Origin: Semisulcospira habei
Taxonomy: Eukaryota; Mollusca; Gastropoda; Semisulcospiridae
NCBI GenBank assembly: GCA_036245525.1
Contig: BTPG01000002.1
Location: 126,630,362-126,694,361, forward strand
DNA length: 64,000 bases
Direction: 5' to 3'
Under the pieces are notes generated by a model. It worked only from the letters and a program-made list of their open reading frames with translations, ran no database searches and was not told the origin of the DNA. A program made the position numbers and the translations under genes. Below are positions 1 through 10,842 of the stretch, piece after piece (within the stretch, counting starts at the first letter, position 1; each line of letters begins with the position of its first letter).

Positions 1-108
1 CTAATCGATTAAACCATATCATACTGAGGCTAAAAGCTTTCAAATTTGTACACTGCCATATGCAAGCTATATTATAGTACTTAAGATAAGGATATAGACC
101 AAAGGCTT

Positions 109-180
109 TAGTTCAAGGGTAGTGCCAGAATAGCTTGGCGCCTAGAGGCGCCAAGCTATTCTGGCACTACCCTTGAACTA
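109..180. mobile_element. family A hairpin (partial MITE)
   Basis: A perfect 72 bp palindrome with 35 bp arms and a 2 bp loop, centred on GGCGCC, of the CAGAATAGC arm type. No TTAA end found close by. Confidence 0.8.
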
Positions 181-242
181 TTTTAGTCAAACTTATTTCA
201 CACACTGGTGTATTCCGAATGTTAAGGGTTAATACACAGTGA

Positions 243-282
243 ACACAGCAGCTGTAATTTGAAACACGGCAGCTGTAATTTG
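243..282 (+). repeat. 20 bp tandem duplication
   Basis: Two copies of an ACACRGCAGCTGTAATTTG unit. Related words recur near 690 (CGCTGTAATCTG). Nothing else is recognised in 181-557. Confidence 0.6.
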
Positions 283-327
283 CTAATTTCAGTTCATCCA
301 TCTGCAGATCCTCGTGAGTCTGGCAGG

Positions 328-380
328 TAAAGAACAATTTACTGATACACGGAGAGTGCAATGAAAATGTATAGATGTCA
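328..380 (+). repeat. 53 bp direct repeat, first copy
   Basis: TAAAGAACAATTTACTGATA and the following bases recur at 1197-1249 with one base changed. Origin unknown. The rest of 857-1455 holds nothing else I recognise. Confidence 0.8.
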
Positions 381-557
381 TGCACCTCCATATCAGTGTC
401 AAAGTATTGACGATATTTAAGTGCAGCTAAGCGCAACACATGAACGCTCAGGCTCCTGCTGAACCGCTCATTCTAAATCATGACTGAAGCTGCATGAGGC
501 ACAGATTCGAATGAGCACTGGCAGGTTGATGTGTACCTCAGTTCAGTCTACCCAATA

Positions 558-639
558 AGCAAAGGTTCTCGGGCCCACGACGGCCGCACGGCTGTGCGCG
601 CACCTACTCCGGCCGTTGTGGGCCCGAAGACGATTTGCT
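558..639. mobile_element. family D hairpin
   Basis: Arms of about 28 bp containing CTCGGGCCCACGACGGCC pair with the right side, around a GC-rich loop. The outer ends AGCAAA/TTTGCT match other family D copies. Confidence 0.75.
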
Positions 640-790
640 ACCGGGGTAAGTGCATTGATAATTTTTCAATGCAGCCACTCGCGCAACACATGAACACCGC
701 TGTAATCTGAAAACGCTCTTTCAGTGCGCCACCACAAATCGAACAATGATGCCAGCCTCCGTGTGATCAACACAGATATTGATGTTACAA

Positions 791-856
791 GCAAGAGGCG
801 TAGATCCTCATGAGCCCCCGCGACTGCGGGGGCTCATGAGGATCTATGCCTCTTGC
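791..856. mobile_element. family B hairpin
   Basis: 66 bp near-perfect palindrome, GCAAGAGGCGTAGATCC to its complement, CCCCCGC arm type with a 4 bp loop. Confidence 0.85.
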
Positions 857-1196
857 TGCTGCATGGCGTGTCTGGGTTCCATCCCGGCTGTTGGCACAAC
901 GCGAGATCGCGTAACCCGCCATTAATCACGCTAATCACACGCACAACTGGGGAAGAGCGGGAAGAATTATAGTCAAATCACGAGAAAGGAAAATAGATGT
1001 CTACATGCAGCCGGCTGACAAGCACCAGTTTCAAAATCAAATTTAAAAGAAACAGATATGCTTCGGTATGCAGAAAGCTGCCAGGTACTTGAATGTCAGG
1101 TCTGCAAAAAGGTCTAATTGAAAACAGAAATGAATAGCCCTATAATGAAAGGCGACTGTCAGACGTTTCTTCGCTATTTCTGAAACAATTCCACCT

Positions 1197-1249
1197 TAAA
1201 GAACAATTTACTGATACACGGAGAGTGCAGTGAAAATGTATAGATGTCA
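1197..1249 (+). repeat. 53 bp direct repeat, second copy
   Basis: Near-identical to 328-380. The two copies lie 870 bp apart with a family D and a family B hairpin between them. Confidence 0.8.
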
Positions 1250-1455
1250 GTAATCGCTTTCATCGTGAAGGAACTTCAGTTTTATATTGGATTATATTAG
1301 ATTATATCAGATTGGCTGAAGAAGGCTAGCCAAAGCCGACGTAATCCCAATATGGTGTGGGTGTGTTTCCAATCAAATTAATACACATTCTGCTCCAGGA
1401 CCGAAATCCGCAAATTCTGAAGTTGCCCCTTGAAAGTATTACACTTCTGGAAACA

Positions 1456-1545
1456 GATCGAGCGTGATAGTTTAAGGGTTGTGCCAAAATAGTTTGGCGC
1501 CTATGGGCGCCAAGCTTTTGTGGAACAACCCGGACATGCTCGATC
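1456..1545. mobile_element. family A hairpin, decayed
   Basis: GATCGAGC...GCTCGATC outer arms and a GGCGCC centre, with several mismatches inside. Confidence 0.65.
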
Positions 1546-1714
1546 CATGTCTTGCCGTGGCGTATCGGAGTTGAATGAGTTAAACTGTGAGTGCAACAAC
1601 TTAGAACAACAGAAGCAATTAACCCTAAATGCCCAACTTCCAAATATAATGACATGGGTGGGACCGAAAAAAAAGTTGAATCCTGAAACAAGGGTCTTGG
1701 GGCACTTTTTAAGC

Positions 1715-1716
1715 AA

Positions 1717-1791
<75 letters not shown>
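1715..1791. repeat. A-run and (TA)n microsatellite
   Basis: About 20 A followed by about 28 TA units. It generates false reading frames. The stretch 1798-2129 shows nothing recognisable. Confidence 0.95.
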
Positions 1792-1797
<6 letters not shown>

Positions 1798-2129
1798 AAT
1801 CCGTAAATCCGGCTGTATCCGGAAAAGTCCCACCCATGTAATGAATTTGACACAATATTTCATGTACTTTGTGGGAAGTTCACTTTCATTTGTTTGACAC
1901 AGACAACGACATTTCAGTGCCGCGAACAACCCACTTACTACTTCTAACAGACTGAACTGTGTTATTGCACGCTTTAAACACAATAATACCTTTGTTCCCT
2001 GATGCACGCGGCTTACATTTCAATGACAATGAACCCCTTCGTTCCAGTGGACGCGGATTGTGTTTTGATATAATCGTAAAATTCAACGTCGAAAATCATT
2101 CAAAAGTGCATAGATACGAGGTGGTTTCA

Positions 2130-2194
2130 GAAAGAACAATAGATCCTCATTGGCCCCCACAATTGCGGGGGCTCATGAGGATCTATGCCTCTTG
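2130..2194. mobile_element. family B hairpin, decayed left arm
   Basis: The right arm is intact (GGGGGCTCATGAGGATC); the left arm has several changes. Confidence 0.7.
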
Positions 2195-2345
2195 CAGTTG
2201 GGTGGTGTACACATTTTCTCGGCAGTGACGGGTTTGAAGGGTCACAGTAGTGCCAAGCCAATTATAGTGAACACACACCATCTATCCTATCAAGGTCGAT
2301 ACCTCTCGCGCACTCGATGCTGAAAACCAAAGAGTTAACACATTA

Positions 2346-2384
2346 GAGACGCCGTATGCCGCCTCTCCGGATGCGGCCGGTCTC
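2346..2384. repeat. family H palindrome fragment
   Basis: GAGACGCCGTATGCCG...GGTCTC, a worn copy of the palindromes at 7915-7974 and 14706-14761. Confidence 0.4.
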
Positions 2385-2505
2385 GAATGGGTTGACCCCC
2401 TCGATGCCAAAGACTACAAACGACGTATCCGAAACCGTCAATACCACTGCAGGACATGACCAAACAACCAGTCAGCCTGACGACACTGGGCACAAACAAA
2501 CGCCA

Positions 2506-2598
2506 GCAAGAGGCCTAGATTCTCATGACCACCTCCCCCCCCCCCTCCCCCCCCCTCGCCCCCGCAACTGCAGGGCCTCATGAGGATCTATGTCTCTT
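2506..2598. mobile_element. family B hairpin with expanded C-run in the loop
   Basis: GCAAGAGGCCTAGATTCTCATG pairs with the right arm around 2570-2598. The loop holds about 30 bp of nearly pure C, absent from other copies. Confidence 0.75.
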
Positions 2599-2601
2599 AC
2601 G

Positions 2602-2839
2602 TTAACCCCCTGGGCTGCCAGTGATCACGAATTGCGCCTCTGAAACCACTGCACACTGACCGACATTATCGTGATGCACTCAATGTCACTGGTGACCAAA
2701 ATTAGGCATCAGGAACGCGTACAAGACTAACACGAGACATAAATCCTCATGAGCCCCCGCGACTGCGGGCGCTCATGAGGATTTATGTCTCTTGCAGATG
2801 GGCAACGTTCGCCTTGCCCGGGCACAACAAAGGGGTTAA
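2602..2839. mobile_element. family B MITE, full length (238 bp)
   Basis: Bounded by TTAACCCCCTGGGCTGCC and AAGGGGTTAA. The hairpin lies at 2734-2791 (GAGACATAAATCC arms). Same layout as 28049-28283. Confidence 0.85.
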
Positions 2840-2989
2840 AATGATGGTTGCCGCGCACCGTCAGTCATGGGGTTAGTTAAACTGCACGCAGCAGCATGCT
2901 CACACACGGCCTAGTTTGCCAGCAAAGTGTTTTAACGATTATCTGTCATTACATAACTGACGCACATGGGACAGGGGGAAAAAAAGCAC

Positions 2990-3055
2990 GCAGGAGGCAT
3001 GGATCCTCAGGAGCCCCCGCAACTGCGAGGTCTCATGTGGATCTATGCCTCCCGC
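2990..3055. mobile_element. family B hairpin
   Basis: GCAGGAGGCATGGATCC pairs with the right arm with a few mismatches. A GGTTAACC word at about 3092-3099 may be an element end. Confidence 0.7.
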
Positions 3056-3381
3056 ATTAAGACGCCGGTTGCTGTGCTCCGGCAACCAAAGGGTTAACCA
3101 GCCGCAGCCTCGTTTTTGCCAGCAACACGTCGAAATGATTATCGGGGTATCAGGTGTCCGATGAAAATCAAAAACAATCCATCCGTCTCGGGTGACACCA
3201 AAATTATAACATCTAAAAGGTCAATGTGTTGCTCCATCCGCCCGAAAACCGTTTAAACTTAACATTTAAACTTAATCACTCAGAAGTAAAAAATGCATAT
3301 TCACTGATCTACCACAAATCACAGAGACTTATCAACCGATCTTTGAATAGAAGGAAGACTTCTCTCGCGCACAGGTGGGGC

Positions 3382-3595
3382 TTAACCCTTTTAGCCCCGG
3401 GACCCTGCAGCAGAAGAAGGATTGATCATGATAATTCAAGGGTATTGCCAGATGAGCTTGGCGTCTTAAGGCGCCAAGCTCATCTGGCACTACCCTTGAA
3501 TTATCATGGTCGATCCATCTCCTGCAGCTGGTACAAAGTCGTTAGGCAACACCTCCAAAATTTAGGAAAAGTGGACCTAGGGTTGAATGGGTTAA
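3382..3595. mobile_element. family A MITE, full length (214 bp)
   Basis: TTAACCCTTTTAGCCCC at the left, GAATGGGTTAA at the right. Hairpin at 3420-3514 of the CAGATGAGC arm type. Confidence 0.85.
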
Positions 3596-4463
3596 CCTGA
3601 TTCCGAGCGAACGAGAATATGCGTAAACTGACAAGCTCTAGTACTAAAAAAACAACAACAAAAAAAACGGTGCAGTCTGTTTGAGCAACCTCCTTTTTAG
3701 CAAGAAAAATGTGGCGCTTAAAACGATCTGCTCCATGGAAGGCTTTGATACATTCGCCGACACGTAAGTGTTATCAATGTTGTCTTGGTCTTCCAATACT
3801 TTCCGACCCTTCTTTTCACAACCCATGTGAGTAGGCACATGCACCAGAGGTCCTTCACTGCTTTTGCACGTGTGTGTGTGCGTTTGTGCGTGTGCGTGCG
3901 TGTATATTAGAGACAGAGAGTGGCGTGCTGAAAATAATGTGCATGCGTTATGTATGCGTATTAGGTTGCGTGTATTCTAATTTCTTATAATATTATTTTA
4001 ATTAAACCTCACAACATGTCATTATGCCCGACCAGTAAAGCTGGTAATTCCTGTCACTTCCCCCCCCCCCCCCCCCCTCTCTATTGGCTTGTGTTGTGTC
4101 AAGTAATTTTTTCCCCCTGTTCAGTAGTAGAAAATAATTAGTGCGATAGTAACTCAGTAATCAATGGATTAGCAACGGCAAGTTCCAAAAAATGGTTGTT
4201 ACTACCAAAACTTTAACAGTTGTCAAATAAAGGATCATTGTCATTGTCATTGTCATTGAACTCTCCTATGCATAAAAGGCGACGAAGAGCAGAAAAGCCT
4301 TTCATTTTAAGACATAGCCCTTTCGTCCAGCATTATTGTAAGACCTACATTTATAAAAGCGACATTGAGAACTATTAACCCTTAACTGCCTGGATTAGGT
4401 CGCAATAAAGACGTGAACTCTGAAGAGAAGTCTTCAAAGGCAAAAAGCGACACCTTTCACTAG
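3596..4463. other. no gene seen
   Basis: Unique-looking sequence with a C-run at 4061-4078 and a triple TCATTG repeat near 4240. No credible coding region. Confidence 0.5.
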
Positions 4464-4841
4464 CGACCATCACTAACCTTTTCAGCCCCAAGGGCCCATT
4501 TCTCAAACTTTGGAGGTGTTGCCTAACGACCATCACTAACCTTTTCAGGCCCAAGGGCCCATTTCTCAAACTTTGGAGGTGCTGCCTAACGACCATCACT
4601 AACCTTTTCAGGCCCAAGGGCCCATTTCTCAAACTTTGGAGGTGTTGCCTAACGACCATCACTAACCTTTTCAGGCCCAAGGGCCCATTTCTCAAACTTT
4701 GGAGGTGTTACCTAACGACCATCACTAACCTTTTCAGGCCCAAGGGCCCATTTCTCAAACTTTGGAGGTGTTGCCTAACGACCATCACTAACCTTTTCAG
4801 GCCCAAGGGCCCATTTCTCAAACTTTGGAGGTGTTGCCTAA
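4464..4841 (+). repeat. 63 bp tandem repeat, six copies
   Basis: Six near-identical 63 bp units, each CGACCATCACTAACC plus the terminal part of family A (TTTTCAGGCCCAAGGGCCC, CTTTGGAGGTGTTGCCTAA). The array runs directly into the hairpin of the element ending at 5001, so it is an amplified element end. The minus-strand 106-codon frame across it is an artefact of the repeat. Confidence 0.95.
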
Positions 4842-5001
4842 CGACTATGTACCAGTTGCAGGAGATGGCTTGACCATGATAATTCAAGGGTAGTGCCTGA
4901 TTAGCTTGGCGCCTGAAGGCGCCAAGCTAATCTGGCACTACCCTTGTATTATCATGATCAAGCCATCTCCTGCTGTAGGGATCCGGGGCTAAAAGGGTTA
5001 A
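4842..5001. mobile_element. family A MITE core and right end
   Basis: Hairpin 4861-4970 with arms running from GGAGATGGCTTGACC to its complement. Ends GGGGCTAAAAGGGTTAA at 5001. The left end has been replaced by the 63 bp array. Confidence 0.85.
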
Positions 5002-6060
5002 GGTTGCTACAGCCACATAAATGATGGACTTACAGGTGATGATCTCTCACATGGCTATAGTCGCTCTGCTGTACTCAACAAGACAATGTGCGAATATAAG
5101 CGACTAACATCACTTGCCACCGCAAACGTGTCTTCAAACTGTACTGCTGCAAGAGTGCGTTGAAATCAGATTGTAAAGATTTGTACTCAGAATATTGCAC
5201 AGAAATGATATTACACGTATGCGACCAAATACTGACCGAAATAGTGTGTTGTGATTGTTTTTAATGAAAGAAGTGGGTGAATTTGGAGGGGGGGAAAAGC
5301 GGGAGCCCAAACCTGGCAAAGATAATACAAATGTATCAGAAGTACATGTACACGAAAGCGCGGCCACCGCTGATTCAGAACAAATAGATGTCCTCAAGTA
5401 TTTTGCGAACAAGTACACTGCATTTGACAACATCTCCCCCCTCCCTCTCAGTAAACCACACCCCTTGGCCCTAATCCTTCTTTGTCACTCCAGAAGCGAA
5501 CCCATTCCATTTGCTTGAGGCACAGATCTTCACGAGCCACCGAAAAAAATGACAATTCTTCCCAGTTAAAAAACGAGTATACAAAAATATACAGAAATTT
5601 ACACTAGAATCTGAACGTGGAACAATCAAGTGCATTTCACGACTCCAATAAAATAATAAAATATTAATTAATTAAATAAAATGACGCACAATTCCTGAAA
5701 AATATCAGCTCAATCGATATCTGTGTTTCGTGAAAGGTGGAGACGAAAGGGTTTCAGACGACAACTGCCCACCCTTCTTTCAGGCGTGGTGGCGTGATGG
5801 ATGGAGATGTCCCCTCAGTCCCTCCGCATCCAGGCCCCGTGAGCAGCAGCAGCCGCACAAAATCCCCATCATCCATTCTGCGCATGACAAACACATCGCC
5901 CCTTCCCATCATGCCCCTGTCAGGCCAAGCCCCTGGCCCAGTGGTCTCCCTTAGTGGCGTTGACAAGCAGACATTTTGAAAACAATGTAAGCCTCCAAGG
6001 ACTCACTAGTTGCAGAAAACGCCTGATGACTCCTTTGGTCGGTATCTTAAACTTCCATCT
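5002..6060. other. no gene seen
   Basis: Unique-looking sequence. A fragment resembling a family B arm (GAGGCACAGATCTTC) lies near 5517. Overlapping frames at 5730-5980 look like chance frames in GC-rich DNA. Confidence 0.45.
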
Positions 6061-6124
6061 GCAATAGAAATAGATTTTCATAAGCCCCTTTGATTTCGCA
6101 GGGGCTCATGAGAATATATTCCTC
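6061..6124. mobile_element. family B hairpin, worn
   Basis: GCAATAGAAATAGATT pairs with the right arm with mismatches; CCCCTTTG...CAGGGG centre. Confidence 0.65.
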
Positions 6125-6250
6125 TCCGGCTGTCACAGGCGGATGTGTCCCTGACTGACATATCCACTCTTTTGAAAAAGATAAGGAAGTCATCCGTGTC
6201 TCTAGTTGCTGTTTTAAACGACTGATTAGTCCTTTAGTCCAATATCATCT

Positions 6251-6317
6251 GCAACAAGAATAGATTCTCATGAGCCCCTGCAGTCGCAGGGGCTTAATGA
6301 GAATCTACTCCTGTTGC
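6251..6317. mobile_element. family B hairpin, CCCCTGC type
   Basis: Arms GCAACAAGAATAGATTCTC and the CATGAGCCCCTGC core; the right arm carries GAGAATC, matching the left. Confidence 0.75.
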
Positions 6318-7398
6318 TCAGCAAGTCAGTGCACATATCAGCCTCTACCACCACCCCCCCCCCTCCCCCCTCTTTTTTCTTTGACATCTCTCCTCCTCCT
6401 GAGAAGATGGGCGACAACCGGGTTTTGTTATCTCAAACGCCTGATGAATATCGGCTGATTACAAAAGGATGATCCGCGAGTGGTGGAAACAGTTTTCTTT
6501 TCCCCCGCTTCCCAGGCGCTGGATGTGTCAATGCAGCTTGTCATGTACAGTGGATTGAGTGCCCCGGGTCTTAATTTCAAGTCTCCGCCCATGCTTCTTT
6601 TCCTGACAGACGACGAAATTAAACACGTACGCATGGACGTAACTGTGTCCAACTTTCCTCTGAAGCTTAGGAAAACTTAAAACGACACTTAGTGTGGGAA
6701 ATATGTCAGTAACTCGTGAAGAAACGCCGATCAAAGAACAAGAAACAAACGTGACATGGTTTTGACTACTAATCAAAGTTCGTTTCTTGTTCATTCAGAC
6801 ATTTTAAAATCTGTCATCTATCATCAGGGAAAAAAAAATCATATTTAAACAAAAATTAAACAGCAAAAGTTCAGCAAACGTTGAAGAGAAAGCGGAACAC
6901 TGAACAGTGCAAATACATTCGTCAAAGACATTTCCTCCTCAGTTACGCATCATCAAAAAGTCACAATCTCTCCATCTTATTCTATCAATATCATATCTGC
7001 CGAAAGCTGTATTTAAAGGCCCACTACCCCCCCCCCCCCCCCCCCCCCCCCGTAAATGTTCAAAGATACACTTCTGTAACAGATGGTTTCGAAAAGCTAC
7101 ACACAGGTTTAGTTATGGTTCATTTAGACACATGACAATCCAGTTCAGCACACGTCGTCTTTATGCCAAGTAACCTGACAATGACTCCACTCCGTTCTAT
7201 AAATACAACGCTATAGTACGAGAAACAGCTAAAAATAGATTGACACGCTAACGGCTGCGCAGAATAAGTGCTTTTATGCGTGTGTTTTTGCTGCATGTCC
7301 AAACTGCCATAAAAGCTCATTATGTGTATCGACAAGGCATAACAAACACAAATAGTGCGTAATGGTACTTGAAGAGTGTGGCAGGGTCACTAAATCAT
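6318..7398. other. no gene seen
   Basis: C-runs near 6355 and at 7027-7051. The rest is unique-looking with no credible coding region. Confidence 0.45.
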
Positions 7399-7698
7399 TT
7401 AACACACTGAGCCCTCCGGTCAAAATTTCATTTCAGAATCTGGGAGTTGTCCAGACTGACCCTGACAGTTAAAGGATTAGGTGCCAGAAAAGCCTCTGAA
7501 GACTACATTACAGTTCAGGAGACAGAGTGGTCATTGTAGTTTAAAGACGTTGTCAGAATAGTTTGGCGCGGCCTTCAAGCGCGAAGATATTCTTGGACTA
7601 TCATGGCCGACCTATATCGCGAGGTACCAGGGTAATCTGGCACCACTTTTTAACTATCATGGTCGATCCATATCTTACTGCAGGGCTGATTAGGTTAA
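7399..7698. mobile_element. family A-like element, decayed
   Basis: Begins TTAACACACTGAGCCCTCC and ends GGTTAA at 7698, sharing that TTAA with the next element. The hairpin arms are badly worn (7545-7665). Confidence 0.5.
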
Positions 7699-7907
7699 CT
7701 CATTCAGCCCGACGGCCGTATTTCCCAAATTTTTGAGGCGTCATCTAATGACTATGCACAGTTGCAGGAGATGGATCGACCATGATAATTCAAGGGCAGT
7801 GCCAGATTAGCTTGGCGCCTCTCGGCGCCAAGCTAATCTGGCATTGCCGTTGAATTATCATGGTCGACCCATCTCCTGCTGTAGTGCGTCAGGGTAGAAT
7901 GGGTTAA
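7695..7907. mobile_element. family A MITE, full length (213 bp)
   Basis: TTAACTCATTCAGCCC to GAATGGGTTAA. Hairpin 7764-7879, arms more than 50 bp, CAGATTAGC type. Shares TTAA at both ends with its neighbours. Confidence 0.85.
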
Positions 7908-7914
7908 TCCATTT

Positions 7915-7974
7915 GAGACCCACCGCATACGGATAGGCGGGCTGTTCGCCGAGTATTCGTATGCGGCGCGTCTC
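7915..7974. repeat. family H palindrome
   Basis: GAGACCCACCGCATACGGAT...CGTATGCGGCGCGTCTC. It follows the TTAA at 7904-7907; a second copy is at 14706-14761. Confidence 0.6.
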
Positions 7975-8100
7975 CAATGACTGAGTCACAAGACAGTTGT
8001 GCGCCATGACGATGCAGGACGTCGGCAAGTAAGCCATGGACATCAATCATAGCGTGGCCGCCACGAACACAAGTTCCAGAACAGCCAGGGCTGAGGGCTG

Positions 8101-8178
8101 AGTTGCACACACGCGTAAATCCTACGCGAGCCACCACGCGCAGTGGTCGGTGCAGGACTTACGCCTTGCCGTGCAACT
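8101..8178. repeat. imperfect palindrome with AGTTGCAC ends
   Basis: AGTTGCAC...GTGCAACT outer arms with GCGTAAATCCTACGC and GGACTTACGC inside. The GCAACTSGSCCC flank resembles that of family E. Remaining 8179-8605 shows nothing recognisable. Confidence 0.55.
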
Positions 8179-8605
8179 CGGCCCACAAGTTTCCTCTCAG
8201 TGTAGACCTCATCTCAATAAAATGAATATACTACGGCTTTTTGCAACTTCCGACACCCTCTTGAAAGGTGAACAAAGCAAGCTTATCCTGACATGATTTG
8301 AAGCAGGGTGTACTGAAACTAGGTCTGGGTATATATATCATCATGTTTGGATATATATCATTTATAATTGTCAGACTGAGTGGAGTCAGCGCCTGTGTTC
8401 ACGTCACACTCTGTTTACTTTGGGATGCTATTTTTACATCGGTCACATGGCAACATTGGCCAAGACAGCCGGCCCGACGCGCCACAAATATGGCACGGGC
8501 TTTTTTCCTATGCAATTAAAATTCCATGTTTATGACCACAGGGACTTTCTCTGCGTCTTTGATCATCTTCAGCAAACAATCAAGCGAAAGTATATAAGCA
8601 CCTGG

Positions 8606-8703
8606 CATGAGTGAGCTTAGTCCTGCGCCAGCCGCTAAGCAAGGTGCTCCGCTGTAGCGAAGCACCTTGCTTAGCGGCTGGCGCAGGACTAAGTTCACTC
8701 ATG
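8606..8703. repeat. family E palindrome, copy 1
   Basis: 98 bp hairpin with arms of more than 40 bp (CATGAGTGAGCTTAGTCC; AAGCAAGGTGCT near the loop). A second copy lies at 32551-32642. Confidence 0.85.
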
Positions 8704-8937
8704 CAACTGGCCCCTGAAGTTTAAAAACTCATTACGCTTATTCCTGTCCTTCCGCTATGGGTTATGTAGGTAAATCAGATTCAGACACGTGTATTATCTA
8801 AAAGGAAATTATTGCGTGGTGGTCATTATAAAGAGATCAATAAAAGGTAAGAGGACAATATCACAACTTTAGAGTGCTACAATAAGATATATAATAAATA
8901 CTAGCTATCTCTACTATAATATAATCACGCGCACGAG

Positions 8938-8940
<3 letters not shown>

Positions 8941-9010
<70 letters not shown>
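8941..9010. repeat. (AC)n microsatellite
   Basis: About 35 AC units. The flanks 8704-8940 and 9011-9121 hold nothing I recognise. Confidence 0.95.
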
Positions 9011-9012
<2 letters not shown>

Positions 9013-9121
9013 CTCACAGGCACACACACAGATCCAAATCATCGCCAAACTTCACAGGCTACAGTCCGCGGTTGACACGACAGCGATTTTAAATTTACCT
9101 CACGAATAAGGAAAAGTGAAT

Positions 9122-9207
9122 TTAACCCCTTGACTGCTGCTGAAGATACTGCGTAACTACGTGTCTTTTCAGCCAAACGGCATCCTCAGTAATAGTCGAG
9201 GGGTTAA
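9122..9207. mobile_element. short TTAA element (86 bp)
   Basis: TTAACCCCTTGACTGCTGC at the left, GAGGGGTTAA at the right, with no long hairpin. Relatives are at 41911-41989 and, as a fragment, near 40441. The stretch 9208-9775 holds nothing recognised. Confidence 0.6.
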
Positions 9208-9789
9208 GTCATTCAGCAACCACGCCTCCATACCTGCGGAAATGTTGTACAGCGTTCCCGGCGGCAACGCTAGGTGACACTTACGCAGCTATTGATGTGA
9301 GACAACTTGAACGAGTTAAATTATTCTTGTGTCAGATTCTGGAGCTGTTTAAGGCAGCATCATCGGCTGACAAGCAGACGATCAGAATGAGGTACAGTTA
9401 ATTTCAAATCATTCTGGTGTCAGCCTTCGCCTGTGTAACGGACAGCGGTTCAGTTAGAAAGGGCATCATCGGCATGAAAAGGAAACGAGCAATCTCGTAT
9501 TCATTAAAAACTCTCGGGTTCCAAACGACCAGGCAATCAGATGCCTCTCCGTGTAAAGCAATATTTCTTCCATCAAACTGCTCGCCACTTTTATCAACTC
9601 ACAACCCATTCTCAAAGGGCGTTATTCCTGAATCAGAATCAGGTCAAAGACAGTAGGCTGAGCCCCTTTACGGTAAGACAGCAGGTTGCGCCCTTTCACA
9701 GTAAGGACTAAAGGGACGGCTTCGCTAGATAACCTGACATGATGTGTGCGTCTTCATAGCAGTCGTACTGGTAACACCGGTCTAACCGA

Positions 9790-9993
9790 ATCCAGGGGGG
9801 GGGGGGGGGGGGGGGGGGGGGAACGGATTTGTTCAATAGCATGTCCGTTGAAAGGTCCTGGTAAATCAAAGTGACACAGTTGGAGTGCGCCTGAGTTGAT
9901 CAGTGTTCAATAGATAGGCAATAGATTTCCCTGTCCCCCATAATTCCATGATCACCTCGGTGCTGTGGACGTTAAACCCGAACTAACCAACCA
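9790..9993 (+). mobile_element. SINE-type insertion, 204 bp, with G-run
   Basis: Flanked by the exact 14 bp repeat ACCGGTCTAACCGA (9776-9789 and 9994-10007). It has a run of about 26 G near its 5' end (about 9797-9822) and ends GTGCTGTGGACGTTAAACCC followed by ACTAACCAACC, a tail type common in molluscan SINEs. No A or B box is evident, so it is probably 5'-truncated. Confidence 0.8.
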
Positions 9994-10045
9994 ACCGGTC
10001 TAACCGACCTCAAACTGCGGATGTCAATGAGGCAACTCCTTGCAA

Positions 10046-10111
10046 GCAAGAGGCATAGATTCTCACGAGCCCCAGCGGCTGCAGGGGCTCATAGAAATAT
10101 ACGCCTCTTGC
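10046..10111. mobile_element. family B hairpin
   Basis: GCAAGAGGCATAGATTC to its complement with a few mismatches; CCCCAGC...GCAGGGG centre. Confidence 0.75.
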
Positions 10112-10150
10112 AGATGGAGCGGAACTGGATGAATCCGCGAAATGTTTTAA

Positions 10151-10275
10151 CCCCTTGACTGTCACTGACGGAGACCCCCTTGACTGTCACTGACGGAGAC
10201 CCCCTTGACTGTCACTGACGGAGACCCCCTTGACTGTCACTGACGGAGACCCCCTTGACTGTCACTGACGGAGAC
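10151..10275 (+). repeat. 25 bp tandem repeat, five copies
   Basis: Five exact copies of CCCCTTGACTGTCACTGACG plus GAGAC. The unit matches the end of a TTAACCCCTTGAC-type element, and the first copy directly follows TTAA (10147-10150). It is an amplified terminus, like the array at 4464. Confidence 0.95.
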
Positions 10276-10294
10276 AGTGTTGCTGCAATCTTCT

Positions 10295-10508
10295 TTAACA
10301 CATTTTACCCGAGGAACGAAATGCCTGCATTTTAGAGTTGCTCTCTGAAGGACTGTATTACAGTTCTAGAGACAGATCGAACATGATAGTTCAAGGGTGG
10401 CGCCAGAATAGCTTGGCGCCTATGGGCGCCAAGCTATTCTGGCACCACCCTTGAGCTATCATGTTCGATCCTTATCTTGCTGTGGTGTGTCCGGGCTGAA
10501 TGAGTTAA
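10295..10508. mobile_element. family A MITE, full length (214 bp)
   Basis: Bounded by TTAA at 10295 and GGGCTGAATGAGTTAA at 10508. Hairpin 10375-10470, CAGAATAGC type, nearly perfect. Confidence 0.85.
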
Positions 10509-10666
10509 TTCAACGCCAAAAGAGCACTAACCATCCCAGAAACATGGAGTCAAAGTGGTGTCAGCAAGAGCCATAGATCCTCATGACATCCCGTAACTGC
10601 GGGGGCTCATGAGGATCTATGCCTCTTGTGCATAGGTCGTTTTTTTCTCGGCAGTAAAGGGGTTAA
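10505..10666. mobile_element. family B MITE, sharing TTAA with the element before it
   Basis: Starts at the same TTAA (10505-10508) and ends AAAGGGGTTAA. Hairpin 10564-10628. The left terminal sequence is not the usual one. Confidence 0.65.
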
Positions 10667-10842
10667 GAATGTTCAACGTCTGACCTAATTGTAACTTCGG
10701 GATAACATCTAATGCTGGACTGAATCGGACATTATGCTGGCGGTTTGAATACAGGGTATGTAGACAGGACTACGGTATGGAGGGGCGGGACTACGTCCCC
10801 CCAAAACCCACTAGGCTGCAATGTATGCTTATATCTGACAAA

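Noticed and set aside
791..856. Bacterial-type rho-independent terminators
   Set aside because: The GC-rich hairpins are whole mobile-element copies in a eukaryotic genome and are not placed after genes.
4375..4695. 106-codon repetitive minus-strand ORF
   Set aside because: Because 63 is divisible by three, the tandem DNA repeat stays open by chance; no protein signal.
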